Positions 53,206 through 61,238 of a DNA stretch of 64,000 nt are shown piece after piece. Numbering within the stretch: position 1 is the stretch's first letter; each line of letters begins with the position of its first letter. The notes below the pieces were generated by a model. The model was not told the origin of the DNA, did no database searches, and saw only the letters and a program-made list of their open reading frames with translations. Both the position numbers and the translations under genes were made by a program. The DNA comes from Methyloligella solikamskensis (lineage in GTDB: Bacteria > Pseudomonadota > Alphaproteobacteria > Rhizobiales > Methyloligellaceae): contig NZ_JBHTJO010000001.1 of the NCBI RefSeq assembly GCF_042676065.1, forward strand, positions 1,612,001 to 1,676,000. The letters are read 5' to 3'.

Positions 53206-53252
53206 TGGTGACCCCGGCTGGATTCGAACCAGCGACCCTCAGATTAGGAATG
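53206..53252 (-). pseudogene. tRNA-Arg(CCT) 3'-half remnant
   Basis: On the minus strand the sequence reads from the anticodon (TCCTAATC, anticodon CCT) through the variable loop, T arm (GGTTCGAATCC) and acceptor end to CCA. The 5' half is missing. It has the same shape as the tRNA-Thr remnants, an attachment-site core running from anticodon loop to CCA, and so records integration at a tRNA-Arg gene elsewhere. Confidence 0.75.
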
Positions 53253-53382
53253 AGCCGAGAGCCTGCATGACTGTCGGGGGGAGAACACGTCTAGCGATTT
53301 AAGCAGTGGTTAGCGTGGTAGCTATTGGGTAGCTAGACACGTGGATGACCGTGGTTATCGTCAGCTAACATATTGAAGATAG

Positions 53383-53458
53383 TGGTGCCGGCTGGAGGAT
53401 TCGAACCCCCGACCTACTGATTACAAATCAGCCGCTCTACCAACTGAGCTAAGCCGGC
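53383..53458 (-). tRNA. tRNA-Thr (anticodon TGT)
   Basis: The gene has the GCCGGCT acceptor paired to its complement before the A73-CCA end, a D arm (GCTCAGTTGGTAGAGC), an anticodon loop TTTGTAA giving anticodon TGT, and a T arm with GGTTCGAATCC. It is intact and encodes CCA. Its 3' end faces the island, whose two partial copies at 43271 and 44126 match this end. Confidence 0.95.
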
Positions 53459-53900
53459 TTCTGTAGAGGCAGTCCTATCGAGCGCTCGCGGTTTCGGTGG
53501 AAAGCGGCGACGCGGCCCGGTGCGTCCTGGATAGCCGGGGAGGCGAGCCGCTTCAAGCGGGAAGGCGCGAGGCCGCCTCATCAGAGTTGCTGCAAGCGGC
53601 CGTCGCACCCCGCGTCCAACGCGGCGTTTTCACCGTCACAATCTCTTTTTCTTGCTTTGGCATCGATTTTTGCTGCCTCTAGGCGGGCATCGGGGCTTCC
53701 GTTTCGCCTATGAACCGCGCTATGTGGCGAGAAACGCATGCGCTGGGGGTGGCACGGTCCCCGCGCAGAATGCGGGATGAGGATCGGAGTTTCAGGCTGG
53801 TCTAGGGCTCTTGGGACATTCGTAGGCGGGCTCGCGCAAGGTGGGACGCTTGCGGAACGGGGAAGAAAGAGTCGTTTCAAGAGGATGGAAGGATTGAGTG

Positions 53901-54494
53901 ATGCGCCAAGTGAGTAAGGATTTCGGCGGGCTGCGCGCCATGGCGAAAGGCATTTTTCTGGCCGGCGGCCTCGGGTTGGCCGTGGGCGCTGCAGCGCCGG
54001 CTCAAGCCCAGTCGATCGCAACGCCGGTGAAGCCGAATGTGAGCCTGCCGGGCGGTGCATCCTCGCTGACGGAGACCCATGACGACTGGACCGTCGGCTG
54101 TTCGGTGCAGGCGGATGGCAAGCGCTGCGTCATGAGCCAGGCGCTGGGCAACAAGCAGACCGGGCAGCGGCTGCTCAGCATGGAGCTCCAGCCCAAGGAC
54201 GGTGCTATCGAAGGCGTGATCCTGGCGCCGTTCGGGCTTCGGCTGGCCAAGGGGCTTACGCTCAAGGTGGACGATCAGGAGCAGCTCGGCGAGCCCGCGG
54301 GCTTCACGACGTGCGTGGAAGCAGGCTGCGTGGTGCCGATCGCGTTCGATGCCGACCAGATCTCCAAGCTCTCTTCCGGCGAGACCCTCACCATCAATGC
54401 GGAGAACGGCTCCACCAGCGAACCGGTGAAGCTGACGATCTCTCTGAAAGGCTTCGATGCCGCGCGGAAGCGCTCGGCGGAGCTGATGCAGTAG
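53901..54494 (+). CDS. Invasion-associated locus B (IalB) family protein
   Basis: The 197-residue protein has a signal peptide (GIFLAGGLGLAVGAAAPAQAQS) and an IalB domain: THDDWTVGCS, then RCVMSQALGNKQTGQRLLSMEL, LAPFGLRLAKGLTLKVDDQ, TTCVEAGCVVPIAFDADQI. The four Cys form two conserved pairs. In Bartonella IalB aids erythrocyte entry, but in free-living alphaproteobacteria it is a common periplasmic protein of unknown function. ATG 53901 follows GGAAGGATTGAGTG; a GTG lies at 53898 and ATG 53940 is possible. Confidence 0.9.
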   Translation: MRQVSKDFGGLRAMAKGIFLAGGLGLAVGAAAPAQAQSIATPVKPNVSLPGGASSLTETHDDWTVGCSVQADGKRCVMSQALGNKQTGQRLLSMELQPKDGAIEGVILAPFGLRLAKGLTLKVDDQEQLGEPAGFTTCVEAGCVVPIAFDADQISKLSSGETLTINAENGSTSEPVKLTISLKGFDAARKRSAELMQ

Positions 54495-54517
54495 GTTCCG
54501 GCTAGACGGCGGCGGAC

Positions 54518-55555
54518 CTAGAAGGTGAAGAACTTGTAGGTCACGTCGCCATAGACGCCGATGCGATCGCTGGTGAAGTCATTGAGATCGACGTCGACAC
54601 CGCTGGCGACGAATTCCTGGGTGCCGTTGGTCTCGGCGTACCAGTAGCGGAAACCGCCGGTGAGCGCCCAGTTCTCGGTCACGTCGACCTGGGCCGCCGC
54701 TTCGATCTGATAGCCCCAGCCCGTACCGTCACCCTGGATGTTCGGCACGGGGCCGAGATCGTCACGATAGAGATGGCTGTCCTCGTTATAGAGGCCGGCC
54801 ACGGGGAGAAGCGCGAAATCGCCGATCAGGGTGATCCGGTCGAAGAACTTCGCGCGCACCTCAGCGCCGAGTCGCAAGGAATACCAGCTCATCTCGTTGC
54901 GGATCGCGCGGGAGCCGGGCGCGATCAAGTTGGTGCCGGCAGGGCATAGGGTGCCGCCGTTGCAGCGTGCACCGTAGGCGTCGGCCGTCTCGCCCCAATA
55001 GTTGAACCCGACGAAGGGGCTGACATCGATCTGTGGCCCTGCCGCGGTCACGAAGCTGAAGCGCTTGCCGATATCCACCGTGCCATAGAGCATGTTGTCG
55101 CCGTCGATGCTGCTATAGGTGTCGGAGAATTTCACTTGGCCGGAGAAATAGTCCTCGTCGTCGAGGCTTCCTCCGCTTAGCCAGCCGCCGCCGGCAAAAC
55201 CTTTGAAGAACCACTGAGAGGGGTTCTCCGCCCGCAGGGTGTATTCGATGGTGCGGCCCTGCATGCCGTCATAGTCGAGGACGGAGGTGGGGCTTCCGAG
55301 GGATGAATCCACCCGCGCCGAATCGATGCTGTAGCTGGTGCTGCCCTCGCTCGCCCAAAAGCGCAGGCCCATCTGCCAGGAGGGCTCCGGCGTCGGGGGC
55401 GGGGGGATATAGACGTCCGGCTGGATCGGGTTCGCGCCGCCTTTGTAGATCGGGACAACGCCGCCATAGGTCTGGGCGTGGGCCGGCGCGCAGGCGATCC
55501 CATAAGTCAGCCCGAAGGCAAGTCCCAGAAGTAGGTGACGAAGGTCCAGTCTCAT
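54518..55555 (-). CDS. Outer-membrane beta-barrel protein
   Basis: The 345-residue protein has a signal peptide (HLLLGLAFGLTYGIACAPAHAQ), a Pro-rich linker (PPPPTPEPS) and a barrel-type series of amphipathic strands with aromatic girdles (WQMGLRFWASEG, FFKGFAGGGWLSGG, RFSFVTAAGPQIDVSPFVGFNYWG, WALTGGFRYWYAETNG), ending in Phe (VTYKFFTF), the usual outer-membrane signature. It resembles omptin-like or OmpA-barrel-like alphaproteobacterial proteins. No catalytic residues are claimed. ATG 55555 follows GGGGAAAAG; a frame to 55603 is not needed. Confidence 0.78.
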   Translation of the reverse strand: MRLDLRHLLLGLAFGLTYGIACAPAHAQTYGGVVPIYKGGANPIQPDVYIPPPPTPEPSWQMGLRFWASEGSTSYSIDSARVDSSLGSPTSVLDYDGMQGRTIEYTLRAENPSQWFFKGFAGGGWLSGGSLDDEDYFSGQVKFSDTYSSIDGDNMLYGTVDIGKRFSFVTAAGPQIDVSPFVGFNYWGETADAYGARCNGGTLCPAGTNLIAPGSRAIRNEMSWYSLRLGAEVRAKFFDRITLIGDFALLPVAGLYNEDSHLYRDDLGPVPNIQGDGTGWGYQIEAAAQVDVTENWALTGGFRYWYAETNGTQEFVASGVDVDLNDFTSDRIGVYGDVTYKFFTF

Positions 55556-55658
55556 CTTTTCCCCACGGTTTAGGCAGGCGAGTCGCGGTTTGCGGTCTTG
55601 CACGCCAGAGTGGGGATCGGATGGTTAACAGCGGCTTAAAAGCCGGTTCGAAATGGAA

Positions 55659-55706
55659 CAGCCCGGCCACGGAGATCTCCGCGCCGGGCTGTCATGGTCT
55701 TTTTTG
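55659..55706. terminator. Long hairpin with T-run between minus-strand genes
   Basis: CAGCCCGGC (55659-55667) pairs with GCCGGGCTG (55683-55691) around the self-complementary CGGAGATCTCCG. TTTTTT follows on the plus strand (55700-55705). It lies between two minus-strand genes, and no plus-strand gene reads into it, so a role as terminator is uncertain in direction. Confidence 0.5.
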
Positions 55707-55737
55707 CCGTTGCTTTCGGTTGCTTACGCGCACGCCG

Positions 55738-56160
55738 CTAACGACGGCTGGCCAGTAAGCCTGCGGCGAAGGCCACCGCGAGCAGGGTGATCGGGCTGGT
55801 CTTCCGCATGGCCTGATTGAGCTTCTTATCGACCATTTCCAGGCCTTCCGTGCCAGCGTCGACCATCATCTGCGGTTTCGACTTGGCGGGCCGTTCCCCG
55901 AAGAGGGGAATGGCTGCCAGTATGAAGCAAGCCAAGAGCAGCAATCCGCCCGCCACGATGCCGGAGGCCTCGAGCGGCGAGAATTCGGCAATTTCAACAA
56001 GCGCATGATATCCTGCCAGCAGACCGAAAATCAGCGCGAAAAGGAGAATGACGACACCGATGACGGCGACGATGGCCTGCCGCTTGATGGCGTCGACCTT
56101 CTCCTTGATCCGTGCTCCGATCTGCAGACTGGAGACCAGTCCAAGTAATTTTCCAAACAT
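55738..56160 (-). CDS. YqjE/phage-holin-III-like membrane protein
   Basis: The 140-residue protein has an N-terminal amphipathic helix, two hydrophobic helices (AIVAVIGVVILLFALIFGLLAGYHALV and EASGIVAGGLLLLACFILAAIPLF), a polar loop and a third hydrophobic end. This is the layout of the YqjE or phage-holin-III-like superfamily (DUF1469-like). In enterobacteria the yqjD-yqjE-yqjK set sits at the inner membrane and yqjD binds ribosomes. It follows a DUF883 gene at 11 bases, the same order as yqjD-yqjE. Confidence 0.75.
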   Translation of the reverse strand: MFGKLLGLVSSLQIGARIKEKVDAIKRQAIVAVIGVVILLFALIFGLLAGYHALVEIAEFSPLEASGIVAGGLLLLACFILAAIPLFGERPAKSKPQMMVDAGTEGLEMVDKKLNQAMRKTSPITLLAVAFAAGLLASRR

Positions 56161-56171
56161 GAAATCCGGTC

Positions 56172-56459
56172 CTAGCGGCGGGTGAAGACGCCAAAGAGGA
56201 AGCCGAGACCGGCTGCAATGGCGACCGCCTGGAGCGGGTTCTTGCGGATCGCGTCCTCAGCCTCGTAGGCCTTCTCCATGGCCTTGTCCTGGGCGCGTCC
56301 CATCTGCCGATTGGCGATATCGGTTATGGAGTGGCGCAGGCCGTCGATTTCCTCACGGAGCGAGGCCACATGATCGGCCACACTTTCCGCCTCGGCCTGG
56401 GTGGCGCCAGCGCTGGTCGCGGTTTTCTTGGCACCAGAACGAAGATCATCAGTAGACAT
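56172..56459 (-). CDS. DUF883/YqjD-ElaB-like membrane-anchored protein
   Basis: The 95-residue protein has a soluble coiled N-terminal half (ESVADHVASLREEIDGLRHSITDIANRQM) and the YqjD/ElaB C terminus AEDAIRKNPLQAVAIAAGLGFLFGVFTRR, with its single membrane helix ending in RR. YqjD-family proteins associate with the inner membrane and bind inactive ribosomes in stationary phase in E. coli. It is the first gene of a two-gene unit with the YqjE-like gene. Confidence 0.87.
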   Translation of the reverse strand: MSTDDLRSGAKKTATSAGATQAEAESVADHVASLREEIDGLRHSITDIANRQMGRAQDKAMEKAYEAEDAIRKNPLQAVAIAAGLGFLFGVFTRR

Positions 56460-56712
56460 ACGTTTATTCCCTTCTCTCGCAAAATCGGCGGTGATACCCG
56501 GTTAACTTGCCGCCGGGCCCGCAGTTCCATAGAATCGCCGCACTCTGGGCAGGTTCGGCCGACCGAAAGCCGCGCGACATCTTCCATTATGGACAGATGC
56601 GTCTTTACGCCCGATGAAAGCGGCTGAAAATACGATCATTTCTGGCGACGGGCCGGTTGACTTGCGGTAAGCTCGCGCCGGAATCGAGATCGCATCGGAG
56701 CAGGGGAAAACG

Positions 56713-57039
56713 ATGCAGGGAAATCGCAAATGGGGCAGGCGGGTTCTCCTCGCTGCCGCCGCTCTGGGCTTTGTCTGGGCGGCAGCGCCCGATGATGCGC
56801 AGGCCGGGATGGTGCCTGGCGCCGGCGCCCTCGCGCAGCAAGGCGCGACCGGCGACCTGGTCGAGCCCGTTATCTTCTGGCATCGCCGGCAGCAGCAGGA
56901 GCTCTACTGCGTGGAAGGCCGCTACTGGTGGTACTACCGGCCTTATCAGGGCTCTGATGACTATGCGCGCTGCATGCCTTACTTCAAATATCCTGAACGG
57001 CCTGCAGGCCAATATCCGCCCCAGGGCGGCCTGAAGTAG
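56713..57039 (+). CDS. Small secreted aromatic-rich protein
   Basis: The 108-residue protein has a signal peptide (RVLLAAAALGFVWAAAPDDAQA) and a mature region rich in Tyr, Trp and Arg, with VIFWHRRQQQELYCVEGRYWWYYRPYQ and two Cys 24 residues apart. No family is recognised. The ATG follows AGGGGAAAACG. Similar YxVExRxWxYxRPY-type secreted proteins may exist in related genomes, but that was not checked. Confidence 0.62.
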   Translation: MQGNRKWGRRVLLAAAALGFVWAAAPDDAQAGMVPGAGALAQQGATGDLVEPVIFWHRRQQQELYCVEGRYWWYYRPYQGSDDYARCMPYFKYPERPAGQYPPQGGLK

Positions 57040-57219
57040 CGGTTGGGGTCTTTTGGGGTCCATACCGTGCCAATTCGGGGCAGCCATTCAGAGCTGTTTT
57101 ACGCCTAAGTTTCCGCACGTTAACGCGCCTGATACGGGTGCCGTTGCAGACTTCGCGCGCCATTCGCCGGCAAGATGACCTTGTCCAAGCGGGATGGCGT
57201 TTTCGTTGGAGTCCGCAAG

Positions 57220-57597
57220 ATGAAGTTTGTTTTGAGTCTCGCTGCGGTGCTTGCGCTGGTCTTTGGGGCGACCCTTCTCCCGCTGGGCAACGAAGCGGAA
57301 GCCGGCTGCTGGAAGCTGCGTTGCGGCCGTGTTGCCGTCGTTCCGGCTCCGGTCGTGGTGGAGCCTGCTCCGGTGGTGCAGCCTGAAGTGGTCTACACCG
57401 TCCCGCAGCCCAACCCGATCCCGCTCCGCCGCGCCCGTCGCTGCGGCGGCAATTGCTATACGTCTTACCGCTATCCGCTCTATGCGGGCGGTTATACGGC
57501 CAACGCCTCTGTCGGCTGCGGTGTTGGCGTGCGGTCCTGCGGCTATTTCCGTCGCGACTGCTGGTACGACGCTTTCGGCCGCCGGTTCTGCAACTAA
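57220..57597 (+). CDS. Small secreted Cys-rich protein
   Basis: The 125-residue protein has a signal peptide (KFVLSLAAVLALVFGATLLPLGNEAEA) and a mature part with eight or more Cys (GCWKLRCGRV, RRCGGNCYTSYRYP, VGCGVGVRSCGYFRRDCWYD, FCN) and a Pro/Val linker (VVPAPVVVEPAPVVQPE). The Cys spacing suggests disulfide pairing in the periplasm. No function is recognised. ATG 57220 has GGAGT upstream, and an earlier in-frame ATG at 57175 is less likely. Confidence 0.65.
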   Translation: MKFVLSLAAVLALVFGATLLPLGNEAEAGCWKLRCGRVAVVPAPVVVEPAPVVQPEVVYTVPQPNPIPLRRARRCGGNCYTSYRYPLYAGGYTANASVGCGVGVRSCGYFRRDCWYDAFGRRFCN

Positions 57598-57663
57598 GCG
57601 GAAGCCGTTTTTTTTGGATATGAGGGAGGGGTTTAGCGCTCCTTCCTCACTCCATACTTCGAA

Positions 57664-58506
57664 TTATTCATTCGTCCGATCACCTTGCGAGGCGGCCCAG
57701 TGCAGTGCGATGGCGCCGGCATTGGAGACGTTGAGGCTCGCAAGGGAGTCTTGCGTGCTGATGCGGCAGAGCTGATCGCACGTCTTGCGGGTGAGTTCGC
57801 GTAAGCCCCGGCCTTCGGCGCCAAGCACGATGCCGAGCGGACGCTTCGGCGTGACGCCTTCCAGGGCATCGGCGCCTTCCTCCGCGAAACCGATCAGCCA
57901 GAAACCGCGCTCCTTCAGGATCTCCAGGCTTTGGGCGAGATTTCCCACCAGAATCACCGGCACGAGATCGAGCGCGCCGCTGGCCGTCTTGGCCAGGGTG
58001 GCGTTCAACGGCGCGCTGTGGCGCTCCTGCATGATCAGCGCGCCGGCACCGAAGGCGGCCGCGGAGCGGAGCAGGGCGCCGACATTGTGGGGATCGGTCA
58101 CCTGATCGAGAATCAGCACGATCTGCGTGTCCGGCAGGTCCTCGATGGAGAGGGCGGGCAGGGGCGAGACTTCCAGAGCGATTCCCTGATGCACCTGATC
58201 GGGGCCCAGAAGCTTGTCCAGATGCTTCGGCGTCACCGTCTCGACCTTGGTTCCGCGTGCCGCGATCGGCGACTCCAGCTTCCGCGCGGCGTTGGGCGTC
58301 GCCAGCAGGCGATGTACCTCGCGGGCGTCGTTGCGCAGCGCCGCTTCGACAGCGTGGAGCCCGTAGAGCCAGTGGGGCCCATCGGCGGCGCTACCCTGCC
58401 GGGAACGGCCTTGGCCGCCGGGCTGGGGGCGTCTGCGGCCGCCTGATCTTGGCGGAAAGCCATCCTTGCGGCCGGGTTTCGAGCGTTTGGCGGGGGAAGG
58501 GGGCAT
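57664..58506 (-). CDS. rlmB: 23S rRNA (guanosine-2'-O)-methyltransferase RlmB (SpoU family)
   Basis: The 280-residue SPOUT enzyme has an N-terminal basic linker and substrate-binding domain (WLYGLHAVEAALRN, REVHRLLATPNAA). Its knotted catalytic domain shows motif 1 TDPHNVGALLRSAAAFGAGALI, motif 2 GIVLGAEGRGL and motif 3 ISTQDSLASLNVSNAGAIALHWA. RlmB methylates guanosine 2251 of 23S rRNA (E. coli numbering). The alternative TTG at 58536 is upstream, but ATG 58506 has AGGA before it. It is divergent from the tRNA-secE operon. Confidence 0.92.
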   Translation of the reverse strand: MPPSPAKRSKPGRKDGFPPRSGGRRRPQPGGQGRSRQGSAADGPHWLYGLHAVEAALRNDAREVHRLLATPNAARKLESPIAARGTKVETVTPKHLDKLLGPDQVHQGIALEVSPLPALSIEDLPDTQIVLILDQVTDPHNVGALLRSAAAFGAGALIMQERHSAPLNATLAKTASGALDLVPVILVGNLAQSLEILKERGFWLIGFAEEGADALEGVTPKRPLGIVLGAEGRGLRELTRKTCDQLCRISTQDSLASLNVSNAGAIALHWAASQGDRTNE

Positions 58507-58641
58507 TTCGGAAATCCTGGCCTCGATTCTCCCCAAGGAGATGCCCTATCTTGCCGCTCAAGCCAAGCTGCCTGGATCGTCTGTTTCAGATTCTCGCCTA
58601 AGATTATTGCCAAAAATCGGTCGGGCAGGGCGGATTTGGAG

Positions 58642-58670
58642 TTGACAGGCGAGCCCCAGCTTTCCATAAA
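58642..58670 (+). promoter_or_regulatory. Sigma70-like promoter for the tRNA-secE operon
   Basis: TTGACA (58642-58647) is followed 17 bases later by CATAAA (58665-58670). Both hexamers are close to consensus (perfect and 4 of 6) and are 82 bases upstream of tRNA-Tyr. A hairpin with TTTTT (58683-58714) lies between and may be an attenuator or a short leader RNA. Confidence 0.65.
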
Positions 58671-58751
58671 CCAAGGTCTTTAACGGACCCTGCGGGCTAG
58701 CGGCGGGGCCTTTTTGCTTGGTTAGACATAACTCCGACAATTCGTCTTAAA

Positions 58752-58836
58752 GGAGGGGTGCCCGAGTGGCTAAAGGGGACGGGCTGTAAACCCGTTGGCT
58801 ATGCCTACGTTGGTTCGAATCCAACCCCCTCCACCA
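58752..58836 (+). tRNA. tRNA-Tyr (anticodon GTA)
   Basis: The 85-base gene has a GGAGGGG acceptor, the long variable arm of a type II tRNA, a CTGTAAA anticodon loop (GTA) and CCA encoded. It is the first gene of the tRNA-tRNA-tRNA-secE string. Confidence 0.96.
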
Positions 58837-58859
58837 TCCCTTCCTTTGAGTGGGCGAAT

Positions 58860-58933
58860 GCGGGTGTAGCTCAATGGTAGAGCAGCAGCCTTCCAAGCTG
58901 ACGATGAGGGTTCGATTCCCTTCACCCGCTCCA
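58860..58933 (+). tRNA. tRNA-Gly (anticodon TCC)
   Basis: The 74-base gene has a GCGGGTG acceptor, D arm GCTCAATGGTAGAGC, anticodon TCC in CTTCCAA, T arm GGTTCGATTCC and encoded CCA. Confidence 0.96.
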
Positions 58934-59080
58934 AGTTCCTGGAGTGCCGGTGCGGAAGATCGGAAGCGAGGATTTGGCGCTCGAGCTTCGTAAGGCAAGC
59001 GCTGCCAGTTGAGCAGGTATCGAGACGGAAGAACGGGCAACGAGTTAGCGAGGCGGCGAGAGCTTGGCGTTGAAGCCGAT

Positions 59081-59157
59081 AGGAGTGTAGCTCAACTGGC
59101 TAGAGCACCGGTCTCCAAAACCGGGGGTTGGGGGTTCGAGTCCCTCCACTCCTGCCA
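59081..59157 (+). tRNA. tRNA-Trp (anticodon CCA)
   Basis: The 77-base gene has an AGGAGTG acceptor, anticodon CCA in TCTCCAAAA, and encodes the 3' CCA. It lies 168 bases upstream of secE, the usual place in alphaproteobacteria. Confidence 0.96.
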
Positions 59158-59324
59158 CGGCAGGACAGGACTCTAACGGACGGCTCGAAGGCCTTCGAAG
59201 GCTGGAGGGCAAAGCCAGAGAGCTCCGGACGGTATTTCCGCTGAGCCCCGCCTGGTTGGGAAAACGAGAAGCAGCGCGGCCCATCAGAATTTCGGGCGAA
59301 GCGCTGAGAAAGCAATTTGAGGCG

Positions 59325-59522
59325 ATGGCGAAGACGAACCCATTCGAGTTTCTGCAGGAAGTGCGGAGCGAGGTTTCGAAGGTTACCTGGCCGACCCGCC
59401 GGGAGACCGTGATCACGACCATCATGGTGGTGATCATGTCGATTCTGGCCGCGCTGTTCTTCCTGGCGGCCGACTACGTGCTGGGCAGTGCCGTCAGCTT
59501 CATTCTCGGACTTGGAGCGTAG
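59325..59522 (+). CDS. secE: Preprotein translocase subunit SecE
   Basis: The 65-residue protein has the SecE motif VRSEVSKVTWPTRRET before its single membrane helix (MVVIMSILAALFFLAADYVLG). SecE clamps the SecY pore. ATG 59325 gives the usual alphaproteobacterial length; a TTG at 59256 would add 23 unlikely residues. It lies between tRNA-Trp and nusG, as expected. Confidence 0.93.
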   Translation: MAKTNPFEFLQEVRSEVSKVTWPTRRETVITTIMVVIMSILAALFFLAADYVLGSAVSFILGLGA

Positions 59523-59531
59523 AGCTGAAGC

Positions 59532-60062
59532 ATGGCAATGCGCTGGTACATCGTTCACGCCTACTCGAATTTCGAGCGCAAGGTCGCGGAGTCCATCAAG
59601 GAGCATGCGGCGTCTGCGGGGCTTGAGGAAAAGTTCGAGCAGGTGCTTGTGCCGATGGAAGAGGTCGTGGAGATGCGCCGCGGCCGCAAGGTGGCCTCGG
59701 AGCGGAAGTTTTTTCCGGGCTACGTGCTTGTGAAGATGGAGCTCACCGACGAGACCTACCATCTGATCAAGAACACGCCGAAGGTCACGGGCTTCCTGGG
59801 CACGGACAACAAGCCGGTGCCGATCAGCGAGGCGGAAGCGACTCGGATCCTGCAGCAGGTGCAGGAAGGTGTGGAGCGGCCGAAGCCCTCCGTCAGCTTC
59901 GAGATCGGCGAGCAGGTGCGAGTGGCCGATGGGCCGTTCGCTTCGTTCAACGGTCTGGTGGAAGAGGTCGACGAGGAGCGGGCGCGGCTCAAGGTTGCGG
60001 TTTCGATCTTTGGGCGTGCGACGCCGGTCGAGCTGGAATACGGGCAGGTCGAGAAGCTCTAG
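59532..60062 (+). CDS. nusG: Transcription termination/antitermination protein NusG
   Basis: NusG binds RNA polymerase and affects pausing, Rho termination and coupling to translation. The 176-residue protein starts with the NGN domain (MRWYIVHAYSNFERKVAESI, EVVEMRRGRKVASERKFFPGYVLVKMEL) and ends with the KOW domain (GEQVRVADGPFASFNGLVEEVDEERARLKVAVSIFGRATPVELEYGQVEKL). It starts nine bases after the secE stop. Confidence 0.97.
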   Translation: MAMRWYIVHAYSNFERKVAESIKEHAASAGLEEKFEQVLVPMEEVVEMRRGRKVASERKFFPGYVLVKMELTDETYHLIKNTPKVTGFLGTDNKPVPISEAEATRILQQVQEGVERPKPSVSFEIGEQVRVADGPFASFNGLVEEVDEERARLKVAVSIFGRATPVELEYGQVEKL

Positions 60063-60109
60063 GGCCGAAGGATACGGTCCGCGTAGGACAAGCGTAGAAA
60101 GAGACGAAG

Positions 60110-60535
60110 ATGGCAAAGAAGATCGAAGGCTACATCAAGCTGCAGGTCCCGGCAGGACAGGCAAACCCTGCGCCGCCGATCGGCCCTGCGCTGGGTCAGC
60201 GCGGCGTGAACATCGCGGAGTTCTGCAAGCAGTTCAACGCGGCCACCCAGGACGTCGAGCCGGGCTCGCCGCTGCCGACCGTGATCACGGTCTATGCCGA
60301 CCGCTCCTTCACTTTCGAGACGAAGACGCCGCCGGCGTCCTATCTCCTGAAGAAGGCGGCGAAGATCGGCAAGGGCTCCAAGGCTCCGGGGCAGGAAAGC
60401 GCCGGCAAGGTGAATCAGGATCAGCTTCGGCAGATCGCCGAGGCGAAGATGAAGGATCTCAACGCCAACAGCGTTGAGCAAGCGATGAAGATCGTCGAGG
60501 GCTCCGCGCGCTCGATGGGTCTCACGGTGGAGTAG
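60110..60535 (+). CDS. rplK: 50S ribosomal protein L11
   Basis: L11 forms the base of the GTPase-associated centre with L10 and L7/L12. The 141-residue protein shows KLQVPAGQANPAPPIGPALGQRGVNIAEFCKQFNAAT and a C-terminal RNA-binding domain (PASYLLKKAAKIGKGSKAPG). It follows nusG at 47 bases and precedes rplA at four bases. Confidence 0.97.
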   Translation: MAKKIEGYIKLQVPAGQANPAPPIGPALGQRGVNIAEFCKQFNAATQDVEPGSPLPTVITVYADRSFTFETKTPPASYLLKKAAKIGKGSKAPGQESAGKVNQDQLRQIAEAKMKDLNANSVEQAMKIVEGSARSMGLTVE

Positions 60536-60539
60536 AGAC

Positions 60540-61238
60540 ATGAGCAAGCCCGGTAAGCGTTATCGCGCGGCGAGCGAGAATATCGATCGCGAGGCGACTT
60601 ATTCGCTGGAAGAAGCGGTCAAGATGATCAAGGACGGCGCCAAGGCGAAGTTCGACGAGACCGTTGAAGTGGCGATGAATCTCGGTGTCGACCCGCGTCA
60701 TGCGGACCAGATGGTGCGCGGCGTATGCCAGCTGCCCAACGGCTCGGGCCGTACGCTTCGCGTCGGCGTTTTCGCCAAGGGCGACAAGGCCGACGAAGCC
60801 AAGGCCGCCGGTGCCGACGTGGTCGGCGCGGAAGACCTGGTGGAAGAGGTGCAGAAGGGCAATATCAATTTCGACCGCTGCATCGCCACGCCCGACATGA
60901 TGCCGCTGGTCGGCCGTCTGGGTAAGGTGCTCGGCCCGCGTGGCCTGATGCCCAACCCGAAGGTCGGCACGGTGACCATGGATGTGGCTGACGCCGTTGC
61001 AGCCGCCAAGGGCGGTGCCGTGGAGTTCCGCGTGGAAAAGGCCGGTATCGTTCATGCCGGCGTCGGCAAGGCGAGCTTCGCCGAGAAGGCGCTGCTTGAG
61101 AACGTCCAGGCGTTCATCGACGCGGTGCTCAAGGCAAAGCCGGCCGGTGCTAAGGGCACGTTCCTGAAGCGTATCGCCGTGACCTCGACCATGGGGCCGG
61201 GTGTCAAGGTTGAGACGTCGAAGGTCGGAAGCGCGTAA
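60540..61238 (+). CDS. rplA: 50S ribosomal protein L1
   Basis: L1 is the flexible stalk protein and in many bacteria also represses its own operon mRNA. The 232-residue protein has TVEVAMNLGVDPRHADQMVRG, LPNGSGRTLRVGVFAKG, GRLGKVLGPRGLMPNPKVGTVT and a C-terminal GTFLKRIAVTSTMGPGVKVE. It starts four bases after rplK. Confidence 0.97.
   Translation: MSKPGKRYRAASENIDREATYSLEEAVKMIKDGAKAKFDETVEVAMNLGVDPRHADQMVRGVCQLPNGSGRTLRVGVFAKGDKADEAKAAGADVVGAEDLVEEVQKGNINFDRCIATPDMMPLVGRLGKVLGPRGLMPNPKVGTVTMDVADAVAAAKGGAVEFRVEKAGIVHAGVGKASFAEKALLENVQAFIDAVLKAKPAGAKGTFLKRIAVTSTMGPGVKVETSKVGSA

Larger units (their letters stand above)
43271..53458. mobile_element. Decayed genomic island at tRNA-Thr(TGT)
   Basis: The segment is bounded on the right by an intact tRNA-Thr gene (3' end facing the island) and contains two 3'-half copies of that tRNA to the left (44126 and 43271), so at least two integration events are recorded. 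Inside are AT-rich stretches, a Crp/Fnr gene, a dead recombinase homologue, a giant repeat adhesin and a stray tRNA-Arg remnant. No tyrosine integrase, relaxase or phage gene was seen, so it is probably immobile now. Limits follow the outer repeats and are approximate. Confidence 0.65.

Noticed and set aside
53581..54060. 159-codon minus-strand frame overlapping ialB
   Set aside because: Overlaps a real gene, no start context, Pro/Arg-rich shadow composition.
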